A DNA stretch of 64,000 nt from Pseudolysobacter antarcticus (GTDB taxonomy: Bacteria > Pseudomonadota > Gammaproteobacteria > Xanthomonadales > Rhodanobacteraceae). Below, piece after piece: positions 54,018 through 63,126 of this stretch (positions within the stretch are counted from its first letter, which is position 1; each line of letters opens with the position of its first letter). The position numbers were made by a program, and so were the translations under genes. The stretch covers positions 4,340,001 to 4,404,000 of the forward strand of contig NZ_CP035704.1 in the NCBI RefSeq assembly GCF_004168365.1. Direction: 5' to 3'. The notes under the pieces were generated by a model. The model made no database searches. It saw only the letters and a list, made by a program, of their open reading frames with translations, and was not told where the DNA came from.

Positions 54018-55094
54018 TTGTCGGTTCTGCCCAACGTTGCAGCGTTTTCTGTTTCGCTGCTCATCACCGTTTTCGCCATCTGCATGCTGAATCCGGTAGC
54101 GCGACGTTTCGGCTGGTTGGATCATCCGCGCAACCGCAAGGATCACGCCTCAGCCACTCCTTTCACGGGCGGCTTGGCGATCATGCTTGCCGTGCTCGCG
54201 TCTTTGCCTTTCGCGCACCTGACGATTGAAACCGTATTGGCGTTTTGTGCGGCGGCCCTGTTACTGCTGATGATCGGCATCCTCGACGATCTGCACAGCC
54301 TTCCATGGCCTTTGCGGCTACTGATCCAGTGCGCTGCCGCGCTCATCATGGTCTATGCGGGCGGGCTTCGCGCGCGATATGTCGGGCTGCCGGGCGATGC
54401 CGCATGGTTCGATCTCGCTACATTTTCGGTGCCATTCACGGTGTTCATCACGGTGGGTGTGATAAATGCGCTCAACATGCTTGATGGATCGGACGGACTG
54501 GCCGGTTGTGTGACTTTGGCGACACTGCTGATGCTCGCCGCTGTCAGTCATTTTGTCGGCAACGTCGCGCTACTCGATCTGATAGTGATCCTCGCCGGCG
54601 CCGTGGCGGGTTTTCTGGTTCTGAATCTGCGTTATCCCGGACAGCCGCGCGCGCGCGCGTTTCTCGGTAACTCGGGCAGCACCATTCTCGGCTTTGCGAT
54701 TGCATGGCTGACCATCCGCATTTCGCACTCGTCGTTGTACCCGGTCAGCTCCGTGCTCGGGCCGTGGTTCGTAGCACCACCGCTGATCGATTGTGTGGTG
54801 CTGATCACGCGGCGATTGCACCAGCGCCGCTCACCGTTTGGCGGCGACCGCGATCACCTGCATCACCTGATGCTGGATGCGGGTTATTCGCCAACGCAGG
54901 TAGCGTTACTGCTAGCCACGCTGACTCTATTGCTGGGCTTCGGCGCACTACTGGCAACCTGTCTCGGTGCTCATCCGTTGGCATTGGTCGTCACGTTTTT
55001 CGTACTTATCGCGGCGCACTATTTTTTCACGCTTGATCGTCAGCGCGCGGTGTCTGCGTTGCGCCACTTAGGGCGCGGACTGCGCCTGATATGA
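54018..55094 (+). CDS. WecA-like undecaprenyl-phosphate sugar-1-phosphate transferase
   Basis: The 358-residue polytopic protein has the PNPT motifs: RRFGWLDHPRNRKDHASATP, TGGLAIML, MIGILDDLHSLPW, INALNMLDGSDGLAG (catalytic Asp region), FLGNSGSTILGFAIAW and the HIHH-like loop GGDRDHLHHLMLDAG. It transfers a sugar-1-phosphate, usually GlcNAc-1-P, to undecaprenyl phosphate, starting repeat-unit synthesis. The start is TTG 54018 with AAGGGG eight bases before it; the next in-frame Met would delete the first helix. It is coupled to the next gene by ATGA. Confidence 0.92.
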   Translation: MSVLPNVAAFSVSLLITVFAICMLNPVARRFGWLDHPRNRKDHASATPFTGGLAIMLAVLASLPFAHLTIETVLAFCAAALLLLMIGILDDLHSLPWPLRLLIQCAAALIMVYAGGLRARYVGLPGDAAWFDLATFSVPFTVFITVGVINALNMLDGSDGLAGCVTLATLLMLAAVSHFVGNVALLDLIVILAGAVAGFLVLNLRYPGQPRARAFLGNSGSTILGFAIAWLTIRISHSSLYPVSSVLGPWFVAPPLIDCVVLITRRLHQRRSPFGGDRDHLHHLMLDAGYSPTQVALLLATLTLLLGFGALLATCLGAHPLALVVTFFVLIAAHYFFTLDRQRAVSALRHLGRGLRLI

Positions 55095-56077
55095 CCGCGG
55101 CACCGCGCACTGAAGCCACGCAGGCGAATGCGACGGAGACGCCCGCCACAGTTCCGACACGCCCGCTTGTGGTGGTATCGATAATCAACTGGAACACACC
55201 CGAACAAACACTTGCATGCCTGCGTTCGTTGCGCGCATCGCGCTACAAAAACTATCGCGTGGTAGTGATCGACAACGGTTCGCGCGATAACAGCATCGCC
55301 ATGATCCGCGCCGCCATGCCCGACATCACGCTGCTACCGAGTCGTGAGAATCTTGGTTTTGCCGCAGGCCATGCACTGGCGTGGCAGCAGGCGCGGCTGT
55401 GGCAAGCCGATGCGATATGGCTAGTAAACAGCGATGCGCTGGTCGAGCCACACGCGCTCACGCATTTGCTCGACTCTTGGGCGGAACATGGCGATGCACT
55501 TTACGGCGGCGTGCCGCTGCAAAGACGGCGCGACGATTCAATCATGCTGAATTTCCCGGCAAAATTCCTCGTGGAATCTGTCGTGCCAGAAGCGTTTCAT
55601 CGCGACCACGACCTACCCTTCGACAGCACTTGGGAAAATCGTAGTGCACAGCGTGTCGGCGCGCTACCGGGAAGCACGCTTTTCATACCGCTGCGCCTCG
55701 CCGAGATTCACGGCTGGATGGATTCGGCGTGGTTCATATATTGCGAGGAAATTGATTATTGCTATCGCCTGCGTCGCGTCGGTGTGCCGCGTTATCTCGT
55801 GCCGATGTCGCGCGCCTGGCATACGGCCGGCGGCAGCCAGCTCGGTCGCGCCCGCGTGGCGGATGCCATCCAGTATTACCATGCGCGCAATGAAATCCTG
55901 CTCGCGCATCGTCATGGCAAACGTTTCACTGCGACGCTGATCACGCTGAAAAAAGTGGCGCGTGGATTCGTCATATTGCTACGCCATCCATTTCGCGCGC
56001 GCTGCATTCTGCGCGGCGCGTGGGATGGTTTTCGGCAAATCACCGGCAAGCGTTATGCGCCAGATGACTATCTGTAG
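55091..56077 (+). CDS. GT2 glycosyltransferase (rhamnosyltransferase-like)
   Basis: The 328-residue enzyme has VSIINWNTPEQTLACLRSL, VVVIDNGSRDNSIAMI, ENLGFAAGHALAWQQ, IWLVNSDALVEP (DxD-like), FIYCEEIDYCYRLRRVG and a C-terminal YYHARNEILLAH, typical of the WbbL/RfbN rhamnosyltransferase-like group. It probably adds a sugar to the lipid-linked repeat. Overlap with the upstream transferase is ATGA; the flippase gene starts three bases after its stop. Confidence 0.9.
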   Translation: MTAAPRTEATQANATETPATVPTRPLVVVSIINWNTPEQTLACLRSLRASRYKNYRVVVIDNGSRDNSIAMIRAAMPDITLLPSRENLGFAAGHALAWQQARLWQADAIWLVNSDALVEPHALTHLLDSWAEHGDALYGGVPLQRRRDDSIMLNFPAKFLVESVVPEAFHRDHDLPFDSTWENRSAQRVGALPGSTLFIPLRLAEIHGWMDSAWFIYCEEIDYCYRLRRVGVPRYLVPMSRAWHTAGGSQLGRARVADAIQYYHARNEILLAHRHGKRFTATLITLKKVARGFVILLRHPFRARCILRGAWDGFRQITGKRYAPDDYL

Positions 56078-56080
56078 CGC

Positions 56081-57355
56081 ATGAGGATGCTCCCACCATC
56101 GATGCGCCCGCTCGTCGACAATCTGTTCTCGAGTTATGCCTACGTCGGACTGATGGCGCTGATCACGTTGTTCGTGGTGCCGATCTACGTGCACACGCTC
56201 GGCTCAGCGCAGTGGGGCAGCGTTGCGTTGTGCGTAACGATCCAGGGGTTTCTGTTTTCGTTGGACATCGCATTCGGCCCACTGATGTTGCGCGATGTGG
56301 CACGCGCCGCCGCAACGGCAAATCCGCAAACGATTTATGCGCGCTTTCTACGTCTGTATGCGACGGCGGCTTTCAGCGCATTTGTGATCGCGCAATCGGT
56401 ATTGTTGCTGTTCGCGCAACACCGTTCGGCACAAGGCGCGCCGATGTCGGACGACCTGTTCCGGGCGATGTGTCTAGCGCTGCTGCAATTTCTTTTTCAG
56501 TTTGCCAACAATGCCGCGATCGGCTACTGGAATGGACTGGAAAAACAACGCTACGCCAATCTTCGTCTGGCCGGTTTTGCGTGCGCCAAACACGGCGTGG
56601 CGTTGCTGCTGTTGACGCAATGGCATGCCTCAGCCACTGCCTACATGCTGCCGTTCGCGAGCATCAGCATTCTCGAATTCATACTCAACCACCGGCGTGT
56701 GCGTCGCGATCGGGATGCAATCACAGCTGACAAAAATGCCGGAAAAAATGTCGCCGAATGGCGCGATATCGCCGCCTTCGGTGCTGCTGCGGCACTAGGC
56801 TTTTTAACCGCGCAGATCGACCGCGGATTTCTTTTCATCGTGTTGCCGACAGAAAATTATGGCCTGTATTTTCTCATCAGCAGTTTGCTGCTCTCGCTGC
56901 TGAGCTTGCAGGTGCCGATTTATCGCGCCTTCGTGCCGCGCATGATCATCGCGACATCGCCGCGCCGTGTCGCCTTCTCGATGCTCAAAATTTCGCTGCT
57001 GTTGCTGGTGCTGCCGTCCCTGCTCATGGCGGCATTTCCTGATCTCGTGCTGCGCCTTTGGTTGCATGATCCAACGCTCGCCGCGGCGGCGGCATTGCCG
57101 TTTCGCCTGCTCATGCTGGCGATGGCGTGCACCGCGATTTTTTCGCCGTGTGCAGCGCTGCTGTTGCATTATCATCGCAACCGCGCCACGGCACTGATCA
57201 ACGCGATCATCCTCGTTGCACAGGTACTAGTGCTCACTATCTTGACACCTCGCCTCGGCATGCTGGCCGGTGCGCTAGCGTGGTTTGCCTGCGGCACGAT
57301 ACAACTGATTTGCGCAGCATGGATCTGGTGGCGGCCGTCGCCAGGCAGCAACTGA
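56081..57355 (+). CDS. Wzx-like oligosaccharide flippase
   Basis: The 424-residue protein has about twelve membrane helices and the polysaccharide-transporter pattern (MALITLFVVPIYVHTLGSAQW, QWGSVALCVTIQGFLFSLD, FSPCAALLLHYHRNRATALI). It should flip lipid-linked repeat units to the periplasmic face. No other flippase is in the window. The gene sits in the order initiating transferase, glycosyltransferase, flippase, polymerase. Confidence 0.88.
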   Translation: MRMLPPSMRPLVDNLFSSYAYVGLMALITLFVVPIYVHTLGSAQWGSVALCVTIQGFLFSLDIAFGPLMLRDVARAAATANPQTIYARFLRLYATAAFSAFVIAQSVLLLFAQHRSAQGAPMSDDLFRAMCLALLQFLFQFANNAAIGYWNGLEKQRYANLRLAGFACAKHGVALLLLTQWHASATAYMLPFASISILEFILNHRRVRRDRDAITADKNAGKNVAEWRDIAAFGAAAALGFLTAQIDRGFLFIVLPTENYGLYFLISSLLLSLLSLQVPIYRAFVPRMIIATSPRRVAFSMLKISLLLLVLPSLLMAAFPDLVLRLWLHDPTLAAAAALPFRLLMLAMACTAIFSPCAALLLHYHRNRATALINAIILVAQVLVLTILTPRLGMLAGALAWFACGTIQLICAAWIWWRPSPGSN

Positions 57356-57525
57356 TTTAGCGTTCGTTGTGCGCCGCGAATTTTCATCTATGCCGCGCAA
57401 CAGCGACCAGACGCGGCACGCGATGATCGCAACGTAAAAACGCTGTCGAAGCGACTGCTACACTATGAAATCTGGATTGCGCCGATGATTTTTCGCCGCA
57501 ATAAATTTTCTTCGGGCGTAACGCA

Positions 57526-58899
57526 TTGAGCAGAAAATCCCGATCAATCGCAGCACGCGACAAATCCGTTTTGATCGCTGTATCCGAACGCGTGATCGCG
57601 ATTGATGATGCGAACAGGACAACGCTCGTATCGCTCGCGCAGCGAATCGCGTGGTGGTCGGTAGCACTGGCATTGCTGGGATCGGCGTGGTTGGTCGACC
57701 CGTTTGCCGAGGCCGCATTCGATGCACCGAAACGCCTGTGTGTATTACTCGGAGCCGCGCTCGCGAGCATTGCGTTGTGCTGGTGCGCGCAATCAATACG
57801 CTGGCGAGAATGGTCGCTGTCATCTCGATGGATCGCCGCACTAGCCGCGCTCGCGCTACTGTGCATGATCGTTGCGGCGGTAGTTTCGCCGCATCCCGAA
57901 CTGGCGTGGCCATCGCTGCGTAGGCTTTTGTTGATCGCATTGCTGGTACCGATCGGTGCCTCGTCGATGCTGGATGGCGCGCCGGGCAAACGCATGTTGT
58001 GGGTAGTGCTGCTGGCGTGCGCGTCGACCGCGGTGATTTCATTATTGCAGGCGATCGGAATCGAACTGCCGCTGCATGTCGCGCAGATCGGCGGACGATT
58101 CCCGACCGGCGCCTTGCTCGGCAATGAAGGCTACGTCGCGCTGGCGTGCGCGATCATGGCTGCGGTTTGTGCGGCGGTGGCGGCAAGTGCCGCACCGCGG
58201 CGCGCGCGCATCGCTGCGGCCGCGCTTGGTGTGCTGGCGATACTTGCCATCGTCGTCAATCATCAGGCAACCAGTGCCGCGGCATTGCTCGCGGCGCTGA
58301 GCGTGATTGTTGCCGTGCGCTGGCAGGCGCGTTGGCTGGTTACGCTGCTCGTGGCCACATTATTGATCGCAGCGACCACAGCGCTGGTGGCGCCACTGCG
58401 CGCCGTGACATGGGCAAAACTGCCGGTGGGTGGCATCGAGGGTTTTCAGCGCCTCACGACTTATCGCCTCGGCGCGTGGGTAGCCGCGCTCGACATGGTA
58501 TCGGCGCGACCGTTGACGGGATATGGCCTCGGCACGTTCGCCGCCGAGGCGCAGACACATCGGCTCGCGGCGGAGCTGGATCTGCACGAGCGTTTTGTCC
58601 AACCCAGCGGCGCGAGTTTTGTCTACGCGCACCAAGAATATCTGCAACTCGCGGCAGAAGCAGGCATTCCGGCATTGCTGTTTTTGCTCACCGCCATCGT
58701 TGTGCTGATGCTCGGCTTGTTGCGACATTGCTGGCCGCCCGACGACCCGGAACGACTGGTGCTGATTGCGATAATAAGCACCGGCATCATCGAAGCGCTG
58801 GCGTGGTTTCCGCTACAAGTTCCGTTCACCGCCACAGTGCTGTTGCTGGCCTGCGGAAGAGCGTGGCGCATGGTCGCTTCGACAGCGGAGTTGTCGTGA
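57526..58899 (+). CDS. O-antigen polymerase/ligase-like membrane protein (Wzy/WaaL type)
   Basis: The 457-residue protein has about ten membrane helices and the Wzy_C/O-antigen-ligase pattern: TGALLGNEGYVALACAIM, RLTTYRLGAWVAALDMV, RPLTGYGLGTFAAEAQTH and AHQEYLQLAAEAGIPALLFL. Such proteins polymerise repeat units or ligate the polymer to lipid A core. The start is uncertain: TTG 57526 or GTG 57592 both keep the first helix. Its stop overlaps the start of the next gene by GTGA. The 170 bases before it hold nothing recognisable. Confidence 0.85.
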   Translation: MSRKSRSIAARDKSVLIAVSERVIAIDDANRTTLVSLAQRIAWWSVALALLGSAWLVDPFAEAAFDAPKRLCVLLGAALASIALCWCAQSIRWREWSLSSRWIAALAALALLCMIVAAVVSPHPELAWPSLRRLLLIALLVPIGASSMLDGAPGKRMLWVVLLACASTAVISLLQAIGIELPLHVAQIGGRFPTGALLGNEGYVALACAIMAAVCAAVAASAAPRRARIAAAALGVLAILAIVVNHQATSAAALLAALSVIVAVRWQARWLVTLLVATLLIAATTALVAPLRAVTWAKLPVGGIEGFQRLTTYRLGAWVAALDMVSARPLTGYGLGTFAAEAQTHRLAAELDLHERFVQPSGASFVYAHQEYLQLAAEAGIPALLFLLTAIVVLMLGLLRHCWPPDDPERLVLIAIISTGIIEALAWFPLQVPFTATVLLLACGRAWRMVASTAELS

Positions 58900-59432
58900 T
58901 AATTATCGATCCACGAACTACGTTTGTGCGTCTCGCCGTGACGCTGGTTTGCATCGCGCTGCTGTGGCCCGAGCTTGATCGCTATCGCGCCGAGTGGCTG
59001 CTCGCCGATGCAAATAGCCGCATGCAACAGATCTTGAGTGGTGCATCGCGGGGCGATACGCGGCTTGCGGCTGATCGCACGCTTATGCATGCGCAACAGG
59101 CCGCACAACTGCTGCGAGGTGATCCGCGAGCACCCTTGCTCGAATCGTTTGCGTTGCTGTTGCTCAAGCGCGGTAGCGACGCGATCATCGTACTTGACGA
59201 TGCCATCATCGCTAGCGGCGAGCGCCCCGAGCTCACGCTCAACCTGGGTCGCGCGCGCGGGATATCCGGCGATACCGATGGCGCAAATACCGCATTTCTG
59301 CGCACGGCGTGGGTAAGCCCCGCAGCCATCGGTACATTGCCTGCGGCGATGCGCGGACCCTTGCTGGAGAAAGTTCAGCAGCTCGAAATCGAGTTGCGCG
59401 CCGGACGTCTTGCGCAGGCACCGCCGCTTTAA
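58896..59432 (+). CDS. Small TPR-like partner of the O-antigen polymerase
   Basis: The 178-residue product starts at GTG 58896, overlapping the polymerase stop (GTGA). A single N-terminal helix (TTFVRLAVTLVCIALLWPEL) is followed by helical repeats that look like TPR units: RGDPRAPLLESFALLLLKRG, DAIIASGERPELTLNLGRA, ISGDTDGANTAFLRTAW. Many one-piece Wzy_C proteins carry a C-terminal TPR-like domain, so this may be that domain as a separate subunit. That is inference from position and shape. Confidence 0.65.
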   Translation: MIIIDPRTTFVRLAVTLVCIALLWPELDRYRAEWLLADANSRMQQILSGASRGDTRLAADRTLMHAQQAAQLLRGDPRAPLLESFALLLLKRGSDAIIVLDDAIIASGERPELTLNLGRARGISGDTDGANTAFLRTAWVSPAAIGTLPAAMRGPLLEKVQQLEIELRAGRLAQAPPL

Positions 59433-59528
59433 ACTGGGAATTTGCTGATGATCGCGCGGCGTCGTAATTCGAGGCATCCGGATCCCGACATTTTTTGCTG
59501 CCGGATTTTCGAGCCGGTAAATCAGGAG

Positions 59529-60737
59529 TCAAGCACAGTCGCTGGCGTGGCCGAGCTGCGGCTCCGATTGTTCCGCAGCCGCAATCCACAAACGCTCCAA
59601 CGCTTGTGCCGAATGGCTCCACGTATAGCGCTGCTCGATCAGCGTCCGCGCATTTTGCGCCAAGGTATGCGCGAGCGCGGGATCGGCCAGCAATCTTGCG
59701 ATGGCATCGGCGAAAGATTGTGCATCGCCGGCGACCAGCAGGTGTTGGCCGGGCATCGCGTCCAGCCCGGCGGCGGCATTCGGTGTGGCGACCACCGGTG
59801 TGCCGGAAGCCATGGCTTCGAGAATCTTGATCTGCTGCCCCGAACCTGCGCGCATTGGCGCAATCGCAACGGCGGCTTGTTTCAGGTACGGCTGCACATC
59901 GGCCACCGGCCCGATCAGATGCACATGCGACGAACCAGCGGCCAGCCGATGCAACGATGCTGCTGGTCGCGCGCCAACCAGATTGAGCATCGCATGCGGC
60001 ACCTTGGCGAGGAGTAACGGCATTACTTCACTGGCAAACCAGGTCGCCGCATCGACGTTGGGAAAGTAGCCGAGGTTGCCGATGAAAACGATGTCTGCCC
60101 CGCCACGATTCTGTGTGTAGGGAAAACGATCGAGGTCGACGCCGTTGCCGATCGTGTGCAAGCGCTCGTGGCCGATTGCCGCGCGATCGTTGTTTGCACT
60201 GACCACAGCCGCATGCACTTTTTTGCAGAGTGCGCGTTCGTACTCCGGAAGACGGGCGGCCTCAAGCCTGGCAAGATGGCGCAGCGGCCCGCGATCAAAT
60301 ACGACGCGCTGCGCCATGTTCAACGACAACGCATCGATCAGATCGAGCACACATGGCAGCGCTGTGAGCTGCGGCAATACTTGGCCCATGCGGGCCATTT
60401 GCACATGGGCGAGATCAAAACTGTTGGCCTGGAGTAACTCGGCGATGGCCGTGTGCAGTTGCGACGAGTCATGCATCGCCACTTGCAATGGCAACGGTCC
60501 GGCGAGTGCGCCCAAGGCGCGCAGCGACATGCCGATTCGACTGGCGCGCAACGCGATGACCTGCTCGCAGCACCTTTCCAGTTCGGCACGCAGCTTGGGA
60601 TCGGGCGTGCCTTCGTCAAACGCCAGCAAGGTGATGGCGTGCCGCGCCGACAAATATCGAAGCTGCTGATAAGCCCGCAACTGGTCGCCACGCTTCAGGT
60701 CGCCCGGAAAGCGGGAGGTGATGAATAAAACGCGCAT
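59529..60737 (-). CDS. GT4-family glycosyltransferase
   Basis: The 402-residue protein starts MRVLFITSRFPGDLKRGDQL. It has the GT-B nucleotide-sugar site pattern with ADIVFIGNLGYFPNVDAATW, GPVADVQPYLKQAAVAIAPM and the EX7E-like motif KILEAMASGTPVVATPNAAA. It resembles the sugar transferase/TuaC-type group used in exopolysaccharide assembly. It is transcribed opposite to the surrounding genes and divergent from the next glycosyltransferase. Confidence 0.9.
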   Translation of the reverse strand: MRVLFITSRFPGDLKRGDQLRAYQQLRYLSARHAITLLAFDEGTPDPKLRAELERCCEQVIALRASRIGMSLRALGALAGPLPLQVAMHDSSQLHTAIAELLQANSFDLAHVQMARMGQVLPQLTALPCVLDLIDALSLNMAQRVVFDRGPLRHLARLEAARLPEYERALCKKVHAAVVSANNDRAAIGHERLHTIGNGVDLDRFPYTQNRGGADIVFIGNLGYFPNVDAATWFASEVMPLLLAKVPHAMLNLVGARPAASLHRLAAGSSHVHLIGPVADVQPYLKQAAVAIAPMRAGSGQQIKILEAMASGTPVVATPNAAAGLDAMPGQHLLVAGDAQSFADAIARLLADPALAHTLAQNARTLIEQRYTWSHSAQALERLWIAAAEQSEPQLGHASDCA

Positions 60738-60809
60738 GCTGGCACCGTTGGTCAGTGGCTTAGCTTACACGCTCGCGTGATTATCGCGGCCTGCGTAAAC
60801 TCGCGCTTA

Positions 60810-62006
60810 GTGAAAATCCTCTGCGTCGCCACCAAGTCGCCCTGGCCGCCCCGTGATGGCGGTCGTCTGGTTTTGTGGCTGACCTTGCAGGGGCTAGCCA
60901 GTGCAGGTCACGAAATCTTTCTCGTCGCGCCTGCCGATACGTCGGGCGAGCACGGTGAAGATGCGGCAGCAGCAATGCGCGCTATCGGCATCACGCCGTA
61001 TCTCGTTTCCGTTCGTCGTCGCAGTTGGTTCGGCACGCTCGTGGGTGCGATTCGTCACAGCCGTGCGCTCAGCGTGATGCGGCATCATCGCAGCGAAGTC
61101 GAGAGTGCAGTTGCTGAGTGCATCGCGCGACACCATCCGCACGCGGTGCATGCCGAGCAGCTACAAGCGCTGGCGAATTGCTTGTCGGCGCAGGCCGCAG
61201 GAATTCCGATTGTGCTGCGCATGCAGAACGTGGAATCGGCGATCTGGCGCCAGGTTGCGTTCGCGCGCCGAGGCGGAATATTGCTGGCCATTGAAGCGAA
61301 TCGCCTGCGCGTCGAGGAACGATTCGCGATGGCGAGCGCGGGGCAAACGATCACGCTCACGCCGGACGATGCTCGCGACTTGCGAGAGATTGCGCGCCCG
61401 CAAGATCGCGATCGAACCCACACGATTGCGCCGGCTTTTCCCAAGGTATGGCCGACCACATCGGCAGTCGAGGGCGAACCCGCATTCGTATTATCCGGCA
61501 GCGCTGGCTGGTGGCCAAATGCGCAAGGCACGCGCTGGTTTTTACGCAAAGTCTGGCCGCGATTTCATGCGGCGCATCCGCATGCAAAAGCGATTATTTT
61601 CGGGGGCGATGTTCGGACATTCGGCGCTGGAGTCGTGTGGCGCGCGGCGCCTGTCGAATCCGTCGATGCCTTTCCCGCGGGCGCCATCGTGATCGTGCCT
61701 TTGCATGTCGGCTCGGGAATTCGCATGCGCATACTCGAGGCGTGGGCGCGCGGTCTCGCGGTGATCGCGACCTCGATAGCAGCACGCGGGTTGGAGGTAT
61801 TGTCCGGGCGCGAGTTGCTTATCGCCGATACACCCACGGAATTTTTTGATGCACTGGTACGACTGACGAGTGATGCAGAATTACGTGCTTCACTAATCGC
61901 GGGTGGTCGCGCTTATCTCGCATCACGACATGCCAGCGCAAACGCGACCGACGCGCTGCTCGCGGTGTATGCACGAGCGCAGCGCGCTGGGGCATTGATC
62001 CAATGA
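60810..62006 (+). CDS. GT4-family glycosyltransferase
   Basis: Translation most likely starts at GTG 60810 (398 residues), giving the family-typical opening KILCVATKSPWPPRDGGRLV; GTG 60777 adds 11 unrelated residues. The acceptor half contains QLQALANCLSAQAAGIPIVL and LRMQNVESAIWRQV, and the donor half has FVLSGSAGWWPNAQGTRWFL, GAIVIVPLHVGSGIRMRILE and WARGLAVIATSIAARGLEV. It is coupled by ATGA to the epimerase gene. Confidence 0.9.
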   Translation: MKILCVATKSPWPPRDGGRLVLWLTLQGLASAGHEIFLVAPADTSGEHGEDAAAAMRAIGITPYLVSVRRRSWFGTLVGAIRHSRALSVMRHHRSEVESAVAECIARHHPHAVHAEQLQALANCLSAQAAGIPIVLRMQNVESAIWRQVAFARRGGILLAIEANRLRVEERFAMASAGQTITLTPDDARDLREIARPQDRDRTHTIAPAFPKVWPTTSAVEGEPAFVLSGSAGWWPNAQGTRWFLRKVWPRFHAAHPHAKAIIFGGDVRTFGAGVVWRAAPVESVDAFPAGAIVIVPLHVGSGIRMRILEAWARGLAVIATSIAARGLEVLSGRELLIADTPTEFFDALVRLTSDAELRASLIAGGRAYLASRHASANATDALLAVYARAQRAGALIQ

Positions 62007-63019
62007 ATATCGTGATCATCGGCGGCAGCGGTTTCATCGGCACGCACCTGACGGCGCGGCTGATCGAACTCGGGCACCGGGTAGTTATATTCGACAAGGC
62101 AACGAGTTCCGCCTATCCCGAACGCGTAATTCTCGGCGACGTTTGTGATGTCGCGGCAGTTTCGCGTGCATTGATAAACGCCGAATGTGTCGTGAATCTC
62201 GCGGCCGAACATCGCGATGATATTCATCCTAGATCGCGCTACTACGATGTCAATGTGGGCGGTGCCGAGAACGTCATCAACGTCGCGGCGGCAAACAATG
62301 TTCAGCGTATCGTGTTCACCAGTACGGTCGCGGTCTATGGTCTCGATCAGCCGTGCGTGGACGAGTCTGGCGACATCACACCGTTCAATGATTACGGTCG
62401 CAGCAAGGCCGAGGCAGAACGGGTGTACGAGCGCTGGGCCGCAGGCGATGTGAAAAGATCGTTGCTGATATTGCGCCCGGTCGTGGTATTTGGCGAAGGT
62501 AATCGCGGCAACGTTTTCAATTTGATCGAACAGATTCGGCGCGACCGATTGATGATGATCGGCGATGGTGCGAACCGCAAATCGATGGCGTATGTCGGCA
62601 ATCTGGTGGACTGCATTTGCGCTCGGCTCGATGTATCGCCGGGCATTCAGTTATTCAATTACGCGGACCCACCCGATTTCAGCACCAGCGAGCTGATCAC
62701 GCTGATTTGCTCACTGCTGCCGCACGCCAGAGTTCCAAAATTCGCATTGCCGTTCTGGTGTGCGCTGACCATCGGCCATGTCTGCGACGGCATCGCCCGG
62801 ATTGCCGGCAAACCCTTCGTGATCAGCAGCGTTCGCGTGCGAAAATTTTGCGCGAACACCCAGGTTTCCTCTGCTGCGCTTGATCGCACCGGCTTCAAGC
62901 GTCGTTTCAGTATTGCGCAAGGATTGGCGAAAATGATCGGTGCGATCAACGCAGAAAAGGACTCGATAACCACTAGCCGCGGAACCGTGCGTGTCAAGCC
63001 AGACTCGGATGAAATATGA
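62003..63019 (+). CDS. NAD-dependent epimerase/dehydratase (GalE/RmlD-like SDR)
   Basis: The 338-residue extended SDR has the nucleotide-binding GGSGFIGTH (residues 7-15), the Asp of the DVCDV region, and the active-site Ser/Thr (FTSTVAVYG) and YGRSK catalytic Tyr-x3-Lys motif. It probably modifies a nucleotide sugar for the polysaccharide. The substrate, whether UDP-GlcNAc, UDP-glucose or other, is not evident. It is the last gene of the rightward run. Confidence 0.88.
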   Translation: MNIVIIGGSGFIGTHLTARLIELGHRVVIFDKATSSAYPERVILGDVCDVAAVSRALINAECVVNLAAEHRDDIHPRSRYYDVNVGGAENVINVAAANNVQRIVFTSTVAVYGLDQPCVDESGDITPFNDYGRSKAEAERVYERWAAGDVKRSLLILRPVVVFGEGNRGNVFNLIEQIRRDRLMMIGDGANRKSMAYVGNLVDCICARLDVSPGIQLFNYADPPDFSTSELITLICSLLPHARVPKFALPFWCALTIGHVCDGIARIAGKPFVISSVRVRKFCANTQVSSAALDRTGFKRRFSIAQGLAKMIGAINAEKDSITTSRGTVRVKPDSDEI

Positions 63020-63126
63020 CACGCACCGCGAAGATATCAGGTTGATGCCGCCACGCTATCGCGTAACGGACATGATGTGTGCGGCTCGATTCGAATGGTA
63101 ACTGACGTCTAACTTCCAGTTGTCAC

